DNA from: Parabacteroides sp. TM07-1AC
GTDB lineage: Bacteria; Bacteroidota; Bacteroidia; Bacteroidales; Tannerellaceae
DNA length: 64,000 bases
Direction: 5' to 3'
Assembly: GCF_003480915.1 (NCBI RefSeq)
Contig: NZ_QUKD01000002.1
Location: forward strand, 614,091-678,090
Positions 55,875 through 64,000 of the stretch are shown here, piece after piece; positions within the stretch are counted from its first letter, which is position 1; each line of letters opens with the position of its first letter. A model generated the notes under the pieces. It searched no databases and was not told where the DNA came from. It saw nothing but the letters and a program-made list of their open reading frames with translations. Position numbers and translations under genes: made by a program.

Positions 55875-57752
55875 TCACCACACCTTAATACGATTACCTG
55901 ATACTATTTCAAACGGTCCTATAGAAGGAGAGACAGTTGATCTCTTTTCTCCCAAGAAATCAATATCCAATAAAAACGGAGTACCATCGGCATTCTCGAA
56001 CGGATAGGTCGTCAACTTGGCAACTCCCAAGCGGTCGGTATTGACCGGTTTGCCTTTCAACCGAGACAATTTAGTTTCCCCTTCGAATGTAATATATACT
56101 TCATCCGCAACTTCTTCCACTTTGAAAGAAGGGTTGAACGCATCATCCACCACACCCTGCACCTTCTCTTTCATAGGACGTGCTCCGTTACAGAACAGGT
56201 TGTCTTCGGCATAAATCACACCTGTTACCTCATTCAAAAACTCCAAGCCATACAATTTCTTATCAGCTCCTCCCACAAAAATATTGTTATAAAAACGCAG
56301 GTCGCCATGTTTTATCGGACTTACACCTTTCAACTCGGTAGAATGATTCAATTGGTAAGGGGTAAAACGGGTATAGTCTGCCTGCAGAGTCAACTTCCCT
56401 CCAAAAAAATTATTCAGGTAAGCACCTCCATCCGTTGACTGACAAAGCGACAGGGAAGAAAGAAACAGGTTATTATCCACAATATACGGACCATGGCTCA
56501 CTTCTATAAACAAATCAGTCGAATTACGATACATCAAATTACCGGACACTCGTGTTCCTTGCGTCATCCAATCCAACCACATACCATACGACGTACAATC
56601 ATGAATGCGGTTGTCCCGTATCACGGCATCGATCGCCCCATGAAATTTGATCCCGGCAATTTCATACCCGTTATACTGGTCTTTCACGTGGATGTTGTAG
56701 ATATGATTACCGTAGACTTCACTGAAGGCAGCCATCGTCCCACAAATAGCCGTTTGTTCACAATTATAGATCGTATTGTTGCGAACAATGTGAGAACCGA
56801 TCGTTTCTTTGTTCCAGCCATGGCGTGTTGTGTTGAATATAACTTCTATATAAGAGATATGCCCATCTTTCACTCCATCGGCATCATCAGCAGGAAGTAC
56901 CCCGTCGCCGGTTGTACGCTCCTTGCCCAACGTAATGCCTGTGCTCTTGGCATCGTGGATGATATTATTTTCTATAATCCAACCCTTACACCAGTGCGTG
57001 GCGATTACACCCACCTGCTCATTCGTCGGCGAAGCCCACTTCGTACCGGCCTGGCTCATTTCAAACCCTTTGATGGTGATATAGTCCAGTTGCTGCTTAT
57101 CCGGATAGAAGCAGGTCGGACGGGCAACCACCTCGACACATTCCTTATTGGGATCTACGGTACCGAAGCGAGCCCATATAGTCGTGTTTTCGTCATCCGT
57201 TTCACAATACCAGAAGTCAGTCGTTCCCTCCGGATCCGCCTTGCATACATGCGGCTTCGGATTTTGCAACTTACTCAAAGAATCCACTTCATAGAAGGCC
57301 TCTCCATTCAAATAGACCTCCCCCAAATGCGTGACACGTCCGTCATTGATAATCCAGTCACCATCAAACAGTTCTTTATAAGGATTGAAATCACCGAAAA
57401 GTGTGTTAGGAATCACCACCTTCCAAATACCTTTTCCCTCTTTCTTCCAGCCTTTGATCACTTCAGAGCCTTTAATCTCCACCTTTTCTCCTTCGGCAGC
57501 CTGATAAACAATCCGCCGATTATCGCTGGTCCCGCCATACATCGGTTTTATCCATTCCCGATACACTCCTTCATGTACCGTCACCACATCACCGGGTAAT
57601 GCCTTTTGAGCCGCCCGATTGATGGTTTTGAAGGGGGCCTCGATTGTTCCAGCATTATTATCATTTCCTTTGGGAGAGACATGGTACTCTTTCGCTTGCA
57701 ACATATTACAACACAGGCTTAATACCAAAATCCGATTCAGAATATTTCTCAT
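55875..57752 (-). CDS. GH120 beta-xylosidase-like right-handed parallel beta-helix
   Basis: A 625-aa secreted protein (signal MRNILNRILVLSLCCNMLQA). EYHVSPKGNDNNAGTIEAPF and the repeated RNNTIYNC / GNHIYNI coils show a parallel beta-helix. The blocks VHEGVYREWIKPMY, AAEGEKVEIKGSE, NPYKELFDGDW and EVSHGPYIVDNN match my memory of the GH120 xylosidase XylC. Asp394 (WLDW) and Glu417 (IEVSHGP) are 23 residues apart, as are its nucleophile and acid/base. GH120 enzymes release xylose from beta-xylosides. First gene of the operon under site C. Confidence 0.85.
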   Translation of the reverse strand: MRNILNRILVLSLCCNMLQAKEYHVSPKGNDNNAGTIEAPFKTINRAAQKALPGDVVTVHEGVYREWIKPMYGGTSDNRRIVYQAAEGEKVEIKGSEVIKGWKKEGKGIWKVVIPNTLFGDFNPYKELFDGDWIINDGRVTHLGEVYLNGEAFYEVDSLSKLQNPKPHVCKADPEGTTDFWYCETDDENTTIWARFGTVDPNKECVEVVARPTCFYPDKQQLDYITIKGFEMSQAGTKWASPTNEQVGVIATHWCKGWIIENNIIHDAKSTGITLGKERTTGDGVLPADDADGVKDGHISYIEVIFNTTRHGWNKETIGSHIVRNNTIYNCEQTAICGTMAAFSEVYGNHIYNIHVKDQYNGYEIAGIKFHGAIDAVIRDNRIHDCTSYGMWLDWMTQGTRVSGNLMYRNSTDLFIEVSHGPYIVDNNLFLSSLSLCQSTDGGAYLNNFFGGKLTLQADYTRFTPYQLNHSTELKGVSPIKHGDLRFYNNIFVGGADKKLYGLEFLNEVTGVIYAEDNLFCNGARPMKEKVQGVVDDAFNPSFKVEEVADEVYITFEGETKLSRLKGKPVNTDRLGVAKLTTYPFENADGTPFLLDIDFLGEKRSTVSPSIGPFEIVSGNRIKVW

Positions 57753-57776
57753 GATATTTACTTTTATTTCAATGTA

Positions 57777-57846
57777 CGAAGATAAAAACTGCCATTGCTA
57801 TAAAAAATAGCAAATAGCTGCTTATTCGATGGATTATTATTGCTTT
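57777..57846 (-). promoter_or_regulatory. Site C: operator and promoter of the GH120 operon
   Basis: The 41-bp block 57806-57846 again carries AATAGCAAATAG, then GGATTATTATTGCTT, about 39 kb from site A. Leftward, exactly 21 bp lead to TATCTTCG (57784-57777), one base from TAnnTTTG, 24 bp before the GH120 ATG. Confidence 0.75.
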
Positions 57847-57860
57847 TCCACCCCAAAATA

Positions 57861-57946
57861 GTAACGCGGTTCGCCGCCCTCCGTTAACAAACCTCGTTAT
57901 GCTTCGTCTGCAAGGTTAGTTATACTTCAGTAACGAACCGCGTTAC
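57861..57946 (-). terminator. Long hairpin terminator after the DUF3823 gene
   Basis: GTAACGCGGTTCG (57861-57873) pairs perfectly with CGAACCGCGTTAC (57934-57946). Inside, GTTAACAAACCTCG partly pairs with CAAGGTTAGTTA. On the reverse strand the stem is followed by TATTTTGGGG. It separates SusC4-SusD4-DUF3823 from the GH120 operon. Confidence 0.75.
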
Positions 57947-57960
57947 AAAAATGCTACCAA

Positions 57961-58656
57961 TCAATACTCCAACTTCACTGTTTCTGCAAAATTGTAGCGT
58001 TTGCTGGAATTGTCCGTTCGCGCACCAACCTTTACATAATAGGTCTTACCTTTGGTCAATCCGGTAATCGTCTGTTTGTACGTTGTAGACAAAGCTTCTT
58101 CATCCGGAACACTACTCAAATCGATCATCGGACTCAATGCCGTTGTAAAATAGTTTGTCCCCACATTCGGGTTGTCATGAACCACAAACACACGTGTATC
58201 CAATATCTTATCACCTACTTTTGGACGAGATATAGTCCATTCCACCTCTATGACATCCCCTGCTATCTCTACTTTTTTAGGGTGAATCGATAAATAAGGA
58301 GTAACCTTAAAGTCTATATTTTCAGACTTCTTGATTGTTACAGATACTGGTTCTACCGGAAAGAAAGCTCCTTCCACCGGTTGTACATCATAAGTCGCAC
58401 TAAATATCTTCGTATTTTTAAATGTTCCGTCGGCTTTTCCCCAAAAATATTCCGGTGTCGCCGATTCACTCCAACTCGTTTCTACCATCTTTATTCTGAA
58501 ACCATTCGGTTGTTCAGATATAATAGGTTTATTAGTCGTTTCATCTATCAAACTTCCCGCTATCGCTGCATTAGGACCTTCCATGTTATCAATATCGCCA
58601 CACGACATCATGCCCAATGCAAACAACATACACATTAATAAACTGATCTTTTTCAT
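57961..58656 (-). CDS. DUF3823 surface lipoprotein
   Basis: A 231-aa lipoprotein (MKKISLLMCMLFALGMMSC, Cys19, followed by GDIDN, an acidic surface-export type signal). An N-terminal carboxypeptidase-like beta domain (AAIAGSLIDETTNKPI) is followed by an FnIII-like domain (GKTYYVKVGARTDNSSKRYN). DUF3823 proteins commonly follow SusCD pairs and are thought to bind glycan at the surface. It lies 18 bp after SusD4 and is the last gene of that unit before a strong terminator. Confidence 0.88.
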   Translation of the reverse strand: MKKISLLMCMLFALGMMSCGDIDNMEGPNAAIAGSLIDETTNKPIISEQPNGFRIKMVETSWSESATPEYFWGKADGTFKNTKIFSATYDVQPVEGAFFPVEPVSVTIKKSENIDFKVTPYLSIHPKKVEIAGDVIEVEWTISRPKVGDKILDTRVFVVHDNPNVGTNYFTTALSPMIDLSSVPDEEALSTTYKQTITGLTKGKTYYVKVGARTDNSSKRYNFAETVKLEY

Positions 58657-58674
58657 ATTGTTATAACTATTGAA

Positions 58675-60450
58675 TTAATAACCTGGATTGTTAGGTAACA
58701 AATTCGGATTCTTGGATATTTCACCGTCCGGTACTTTTGCATAATTTACTTTTACATCATATGTATAAGTAGTACTTATTTCTTCTTTGGTAAAGATATA
58801 TTTACCCTCATCATAAATATAATACGGACATAATGCAGTGTATTTTTTGTTATTCATCAATTTATCCGCAATTCTCCATCTCCGCAAATCCCAAAAACTA
58901 TGTTTTTCAAATACCAATTCCATACGTCTTTCTTTACGGATATTCTCTTCCGTTAATTGATCCAATGTATACAATTTAGCACCAGCTCTTTCTCTCACTT
59001 GATTGATCAAATCCAAAGCCTCTTGCTTTTTCCCTAAATAAAAAGCAGCTTCTGCCTGATTTAATAAAATCTCGGCATAACGCATTTCGATAAACTGAGT
59101 AGTAGAACGCCCATGTATAATCAAGTTATCTGCCAAAGTTGGATCCTGATACTTTCGTACAAAAAAACCTGTTGTCGTTGTTTCATTATGTCCCATACCA
59201 CTTTTACCCATTATTGGCATATTCTGATACATCGCAGAAAAATCCGTTGTTGTTTTTAATTCTCCATTCGGAAAACTGCTCCAAATACCTTTTCTGATTT
59301 CTATGACTTCGTCTTTATAAACATCATTCGGTAAAATAACACTACCTCTTAAACGAGGTTCTACATCTTTAAAGATGTCATACGGATTATCATAGCGAAT
59401 AGGATTACCATTTGTATCTGTTGTTTTTAACACAAACGGATTACCATTGATATCATCAAACAATTCGACAATCTCCAATGTCGGGTTTAAAATACTGGAA
59501 TATCCTTCAGGACCTCTTACTTGAAATGGGACCTGATGTACATCCCAACTATGAGTTTTATCGGGATATTGATAATATTTAGCAAAGATCACTTCCGGAT
59601 TGTCTTCATCCAGAAATAGGTTCCAATAATTTTCAAACTTATCCGTATGCTTATTATATAACGAATATTTTCCATCCAATTTGGAAGCAGCATCGTACGC
59701 TGCCTGATAATAGCTTTGCGCTTTAGATGCAGGCATGCCTAAAAGTTCTTCATAACCACTAACTGGGGTATCAAACAGACAAAGTGAGGCCGCATAAAGC
59801 ATTGCTCTTGATTTTAATCCATAAGCGACATATTTATTTACACGACCTCGCATCAGACTTTCTTCCGGAAGTAGTTCTATCGCTTTATCCAAATCTTCCG
59901 CAATAAAATCCCATCCTTCTTGTTGTGTATTACGAGGAATCTGCAGTTCTTCAATGCTCGCTTCCGGATAGTTTTTCACTTCTTTCACCAAAGGAACAGC
60001 CCCATATCGGTTTACCATAGCAAAATAGTAGTAAGCACGACAAAAATAAGCTTCCCCCAACCAAGCATTTATTTTATCTGCTGGGAAACTGGCTTCATAA
60101 AGAGGCATGTTTTCAATAAAATAATTTATTTTCCTCACCCGATCGTAAGCCCAAAACTGAAACATATCTCCAGTAGGAGAATCGTATACAAAGAAAAGTT
60201 TATTGTTCACCAACTCCCCTGACATATGCCCTGCCTGAGGCCAACTGTTCCAATAGTTACCAAATCCATACACAGTAGCTTGATGATCCTGTATTGGTAA
60301 ATCATTATACAAAGAAGACATATATGAAGAGATACCAGACTCGGAAGCAAAAATATCTTTATCTTGAATGATATTAAGAGGCGGAACGTCCAACGAATTA
60401 CAACTGGTACCCAATATCGCTATAAATAAAAAGGTTATTATCTTTTTCAT
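58675..60450 (-). CDS. SusD4, RagB/SusD-family glycan-binding lipoprotein
   Basis: A 591-aa lipoprotein (MKKIITFLFIAILGTSC, Cys17). Typical blocks: INAWLGEAYFCRAYYYFAMV, FIEMRYAEILLNQAEAAFYL, INQVRERAGAKLY and RKERRMELVFEKHSFWDLRR. It is the surface partner of SusC4, 19 bp after it. With DUF3823 it forms a minimal binding/import set, and the enzymes are probably those of the GH120 operon just downstream. Confidence 0.97.
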   Translation of the reverse strand: MKKIITFLFIAILGTSCNSLDVPPLNIIQDKDIFASESGISSYMSSLYNDLPIQDHQATVYGFGNYWNSWPQAGHMSGELVNNKLFFVYDSPTGDMFQFWAYDRVRKINYFIENMPLYEASFPADKINAWLGEAYFCRAYYYFAMVNRYGAVPLVKEVKNYPEASIEELQIPRNTQQEGWDFIAEDLDKAIELLPEESLMRGRVNKYVAYGLKSRAMLYAASLCLFDTPVSGYEELLGMPASKAQSYYQAAYDAASKLDGKYSLYNKHTDKFENYWNLFLDEDNPEVIFAKYYQYPDKTHSWDVHQVPFQVRGPEGYSSILNPTLEIVELFDDINGNPFVLKTTDTNGNPIRYDNPYDIFKDVEPRLRGSVILPNDVYKDEVIEIRKGIWSSFPNGELKTTTDFSAMYQNMPIMGKSGMGHNETTTTGFFVRKYQDPTLADNLIIHGRSTTQFIEMRYAEILLNQAEAAFYLGKKQEALDLINQVRERAGAKLYTLDQLTEENIRKERRMELVFEKHSFWDLRRWRIADKLMNNKKYTALCPYYIYDEGKYIFTKEEISTTYTYDVKVNYAKVPDGEISKNPNLLPNNPGY

Positions 60451-60469
60451 GATGATTCTGTATTTAAAA

Positions 60470-63400
60470 TTAGAATGTTACATTCACACCTACATTGTAA
60501 GTTTTTGTAATAGGATACAGACAGCTGTAACTATCACTTGGATGTTCCGGATCAACATACTTTAATCCTGTCAGAGTAAACAAATTGTATGCGTTCAGAT
60601 AAAGTCGCAAATTTTGAATACCAACCTTCTGCATCCAATGCTGCGGCAACGTATAACCAACCTCCACACTCTTCAAACGAAGATAATTTACATGTTGAAC
60701 ACTACGAGTAGAGGTCCAGTAGTTTGTTGTTTCTCCTCCATTATTAGTAGAGGGATAATACCCCGGAATCCATTCTGTATTCGGATCTTTCGGATCAGCC
60801 CCCATCTCTGCTGTATGCCAACGATCCATAAACATAGAAAGACCACCACGGTCCCAAGTCAATGGTCTTTCCATTTGTACCTGATTTACAACTGTACCTT
60901 TAGCAGCACCCTGGAACAATAAATTTACATCAAACCCTTTATATGTACCAGCCAAAGTAAAACCAAAGTTAATACGAGGATCTCCACTCAACTCAATCGG
61001 TCGAACATCATTATCATCAATGATACCATCTTCGTTCCAATCTTCATAAATGTAATCACCTGGACGAAGAATCGAATTTCCTTTATTATCTTGAATCGGA
61101 GCAGACCATATTTGTCCCATATTCTGAAAATAATCGATAAAATCATATCCCCAATAATAATCGCTATAACGGTCATTATTATTATCGCGCCAGTTACGAT
61201 AGGAGTTATTCGATTCAGCTCTTTCCACATACTTGTTCATTGTTCTGAAATAGGACATATTAGCAGAAATCATATAGCGGAAATCACCAATTGTATTCGT
61301 ATGTGATAAACTAAGATCAAATCCACGTGTTAAATCACCATTTAGGTTTTCCTGAGGCAACGCAGATCCCAATGTTCCAGGAACAGACAAGACTCTGGTT
61401 GATAACAAATTCTTTCTATTTCGACTAAAAATATCTCCCTGAAAACTTAACAGACCATTCCACATATCGATATCCAAACCTATATCAGCAGTATGTGCTT
61501 CATACCAGGTTATATTTGGATTAGCCATTCCTCTAAATCCCAAACCACTGATATAAGAATTATCAAAAATATATCCCCCATTCGGATAAGAATAACCGGA
61601 CAAAAATTGATAAGTAGAAGCATCATCATCACCTAATATACCATACGTTGCACGTAGTTTCACATTATTTATAAATGATAATGCATCCGTATTTTTAAAG
61701 AAAGACTCTTCAGAGACACGCCAGGCTGCTAAGAAAGCAGGAAAGAATCCCCATTGAGAACCTTTTGCAAATTTGGAAGAACCATCATAGCGAAAACTAA
61801 ATTCTGCCAAATATTTTGATTTATAGTCATAGTTTATTCTACCGACAAATGCTTTATTTGCCATATCGAAAAAGACTTTCGGATCTGTATTCATTGTTGC
61901 CTGCTGATTAGTCGTACTTCCAGCAAAAATTTGATCGACAGCATCCATCGGTAAATCCCTTTGCGCAGCAAAATTATCCGAACGATTTGTTGTTTCTTCA
62001 TACAATGCTAAAATCTTCAAATTATGATCTTCATTAAATGTTCTTTCATAATTAAGCCTTAATTGCAACAAAGTTCTTTCCACTTTCCCATAACTACGTT
62101 GTATCAGTGAAGGAGAATAAGCCTTGTAAGGTTGATAAATATCAGATGCGCTATCATACTCATACAACGTATACTCCTTTCTGGATAAACGATTGTCAGA
62201 GTTATCATAGTCATAACTATACATAGCTCCCACATTGAGGCCTTTTATAAAAGGAACTGTATAGTCCAATGTAAAAGTTCCCTGAAATAATTTCTGTTGA
62301 TTCTTTCTATAGCCACTTATGTCTGCATCAGTAAGAGCCAATGGATGGTAAGCCCCTGGTAATTGTTGCAAATAAGCCGGATTATTATTGGCATAAACAG
62401 GTAATGTCGGTATATGCATCCAGGCTGCTTTATATATTTCCCATGCATCCATTACAGGCTCGTTTTTAGTCCCCATCATCGCATTCAGTTGCATCCCCAC
62501 TTTAAGATTCTTTGTTATCTGCCCATTTATATTCGCTCTGACATTATAACGTTCGTAATTCAAATCACCACTGGAATAGAAGCCGTCTTGTTTCATGTAA
62601 CCAAAGTTCAGGAAATAATCAATCTTTTCTGATTTACCCTGAGCACTGATACTATGTTGAGTTTGCGGCGCAATCTTGTCAAATCCGACATCTGACCATT
62701 TTGTTTCAGGTTTCAATCCTTTACGATAAGCATCGATATCTTCTGCCGAGAACATTAAACTTCCTCCTTTATTGATCGAGTTCTCGTTTGTCAATTCCAT
62801 CCAGTCTGCAGCATTCAATGTTTCAGGTATATTAGAAGCTTGCTGCCAACCGACGGAACCATTATATTCCAATGTTAATTTCGAGCTTGTTCCTTTTTTA
62901 GTAGTAATAATTACCACCCCATTTGCAGCCTTTACACCATAAATAGCAGCCGAAGCATCTTTCAGTACCGTAAACGATTCTATTTCATTCGGATCCAGGC
63001 GATCCATATTCGTACGGGGAACTCCATCTATAATTACCAACGGAGCACCCATACCACGAATTTGCATATCCGTATTATAGCTTCCCGGTTCTCCGGATTT
63101 CTGAACGACACGAACACCGGCAATCTTTCCGGAAATCATATTCTTCACATTCTCATTACGAGTTTTTACCAGCTCTTCGTTACCGATATTACTTACAGCA
63201 CCGGTCAATGTTGCTTTCTTTTGTGTACCGTATCCTACAACCACTACTTCCTCCAGATTCTGAGAATCTTCTTTCAATATTATTGAAAAATCGGTACGAC
63301 TTCCTACTGATATATCCTGACCAAGATAGCCGATATAAGAGATTTGTACGACAGCTTTTTCAGATACAGTCAGCATAAATTTCCCATCAATATCTGTCAC

Positions 63401-63859
63401 AACTCCATTGGTCGTCCCTTTTTCCATCACATTGGCTCCAATTATAGGTTCACCGTTCGGATCTTTTACGATACCCGTTATTCGTTTTCCTTGTTGTTGC
63501 TGAACAACCGCATTCTTTGTCAGAAAAATCTGTCTGTCATCTATTTTATATGACAAATCATACTTTTCTACCAGATAATCCAATATCACAGTGATATTGG
63601 ATTTAGTCTTCTGAAGACTAACCGGCAAATCGTTGGGAATATCTTTACTATTGTAAAAAAACAGATATTCAGACTGTTTCTCCACTTGTTTCACCACATC
63701 ATAAAAAGTACCGTTTTTAACATCTACTGATACCTGTGTGGTCTGTGCATACGTATTGGCAGATATATGTATGATACATAATAGCGTAAATGCCAGTGTT
63801 AATTTCATGATACGCCTTATTTTTGGAGACAAAAAGCCCCATTCTTGATATTTTTCCAT
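60470..63859 (-). CDS. SusC4, TonB-linked transporter with STN domain
   Basis: A 1129-aa protein. The start MEKYQEWGFLSPKIRRIMKL matches the start of SusC3, so a longer reading 33 codons upstream was rejected. Signal, then an STN domain (about 38-115; FYDVVKQVEKQSEYLFFYN), carboxypeptidase-regulatory-like domain (ITGIVKDPNGEPIIGANVM), TonB box EEVVVVGYG, plug (KDASAAIYGVKAANGV) and barrel ending TYNVGVNVTF. The STN domain predicts a FecR/sigma partner, but none is next to it here; it may lie beyond position 64000. Confidence 0.96.
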   Translation of the reverse strand: MEKYQEWGFLSPKIRRIMKLTLAFTLLCIIHISANTYAQTTQVSVDVKNGTFYDVVKQVEKQSEYLFFYNSKDIPNDLPVSLQKTKSNITVILDYLVEKYDLSYKIDDRQIFLTKNAVVQQQQGKRITGIVKDPNGEPIIGANVMEKGTTNGVVTDIDGKFMLTVSEKAVVQISYIGYLGQDISVGSRTDFSIILKEDSQNLEEVVVVGYGTQKKATLTGAVSNIGNEELVKTRNENVKNMISGKIAGVRVVQKSGEPGSYNTDMQIRGMGAPLVIIDGVPRTNMDRLDPNEIESFTVLKDASAAIYGVKAANGVVIITTKKGTSSKLTLEYNGSVGWQQASNIPETLNAADWMELTNENSINKGGSLMFSAEDIDAYRKGLKPETKWSDVGFDKIAPQTQHSISAQGKSEKIDYFLNFGYMKQDGFYSSGDLNYERYNVRANINGQITKNLKVGMQLNAMMGTKNEPVMDAWEIYKAAWMHIPTLPVYANNNPAYLQQLPGAYHPLALTDADISGYRKNQQKLFQGTFTLDYTVPFIKGLNVGAMYSYDYDNSDNRLSRKEYTLYEYDSASDIYQPYKAYSPSLIQRSYGKVERTLLQLRLNYERTFNEDHNLKILALYEETTNRSDNFAAQRDLPMDAVDQIFAGSTTNQQATMNTDPKVFFDMANKAFVGRINYDYKSKYLAEFSFRYDGSSKFAKGSQWGFFPAFLAAWRVSEESFFKNTDALSFINNVKLRATYGILGDDDASTYQFLSGYSYPNGGYIFDNSYISGLGFRGMANPNITWYEAHTADIGLDIDMWNGLLSFQGDIFSRNRKNLLSTRVLSVPGTLGSALPQENLNGDLTRGFDLSLSHTNTIGDFRYMISANMSYFRTMNKYVERAESNNSYRNWRDNNNDRYSDYYWGYDFIDYFQNMGQIWSAPIQDNKGNSILRPGDYIYEDWNEDGIIDDNDVRPIELSGDPRINFGFTLAGTYKGFDVNLLFQGAAKGTVVNQVQMERPLTWDRGGLSMFMDRWHTAEMGADPKDPNTEWIPGYYPSTNNGGETTNYWTSTRSVQHVNYLRLKSVEVGYTLPQHWMQKVGIQNLRLYLNAYNLFTLTGLKYVDPEHPSDSYSCLYPITKTYNVGVNVTF

Positions 63860-64000
63860 ATTTTTGTGTATTATTTTAAGTTTGAAGTCTTTCCGTTTCT
63901 GTTTGCCGACGTTCGCGGGAAGACTGAAATGAATAATAGTTCGGGAGGTGCCTGGCATTTCCCGAATTTTTTTAATTGTTTACTTCTCTGGTGGTTCCAT
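63860..64000 (-). promoter_or_regulatory. SusC4 leader with conserved hairpin
   Basis: This 141-bp stretch matches the SusC3 leader in three parts: the bases next to the ATG (AAACTTAAAATAATACACAA, then AAATATGG), the hairpin CGGGAAATGCCAGGCACC (63964-63942), and ATGGAACCACC at the window edge. The middle is diverged. The promoter probably lies outside the window. Confidence 0.6.

Noticed and set aside
56493..57599. A 368-codon open frame on the + strand
   Set aside because: It lies wholly antisense to the GH120 gene, whose protein has clear family motifs; the frame is a shadow without recognisable domains.
13070..57752. Plant N-glycan as the target of the dispersed regulon (GH38-like plus GH120/GH3)
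   Set aside because: Attractive, but no endo-glycosidase, fucosidase or amidase is present, and the GH38-like proteins lack proven mannosidase activity.
1..64000. Mobile elements, CRISPR arrays, tRNA or rRNA genes
   Set aside because: I saw no transposase, integrase, regular spacer array, or RNA gene signature anywhere in the window; tRNA genes were not searched by program.

Overview
The window is a glycan-degradation region from a gut-type Bacteroidales bacterium, most like Bacteroides or Parabacteroides. The evidence is four SusC/SusD pairs, an ECF sigma/FecR pair, many secreted glycosidases with Bacteroidota-style signal peptides and lipoboxes, and promoters with the TAnnTTTG -7 box of this phylum. 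I saw no rRNA, tRNA, CRISPR array, insertion sequence or phage gene. The genus is not fixed by anything I could read.

Layout, left to right. (1) 1-12963: a polysaccharide utilisation locus (PUL) read leftward: HU-like/DUF4469 protein, SusC1, SusD1, a small lipoprotein, then a separate unit of a DUF5009 (HGSNAT-like) acetyltransferase and a GH89 alpha-N-acetylglucosaminidase cut by the window edge. Rightward lie an AraC regulator (9663), an MFS sugar porter and a URO-D-superfamily protein. (2) 13070-25493: enzymes without SusCD: a GH38-like protein and a GH3 (leftward), a divergent AraC regulator (18567), and a leftward operon of DUF4838 lipoprotein, GH97 and an unassigned 749-aa protein. (3) 25634-39158: a leftward sigma/FecR-controlled PUL: sigma factor, FecR, SusC2 with STN domain, SusD2, two serine-type sulfatases, a second URO-D protein and a GH36-like enzyme. 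(4) 39496-48945: SusC3, SusD3, ThuA, a TIM-barrel isomerase/lyase-like protein and a Tat-exported Gfo/Idh/MocA oxidoreductase, with a divergent AraC regulator (47944). This set resembles oxidative 3-keto-glycoside pathways. (5) 48959-57752: a leftward enzyme operon: GH120, two DUF5054/GH38-like proteins and a GH3 broken by an in-frame amber codon. (6) 57961-63859: SusC4 (STN), SusD4 and a DUF3823 lipoprotein.

The main new result is three sets of repeated operator-like sequences, each tied to one of the three AraC genes and each at a fixed distance from a promoter box. TAGCACTATTT sites lie exactly 37 bp from a TAnnTTTG box in front of the DUF4469 gene, the MFS/URO-D operon and the DUF5009/GH89 operon. 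A 41-bp bipartite site lies exactly 21 bp from a TAnnTTTG-like box in front of the GH3/GH38-like operon, the DUF4838/GH97 operon and the GH120 operon, which joins enzyme clusters about 40 kb apart into one predicted regulon. A TTCTTTCAGTGAAAGAA-centred site lies 28 bp from a TTnCTTTG-like box in front of SusC3, in front of ThuA, and beside the third AraC gene. There it may also drive a short leftward RNA that ends at a strong terminator. The assignments of regulator to site are inference from position; the repeats and spacings are read directly.
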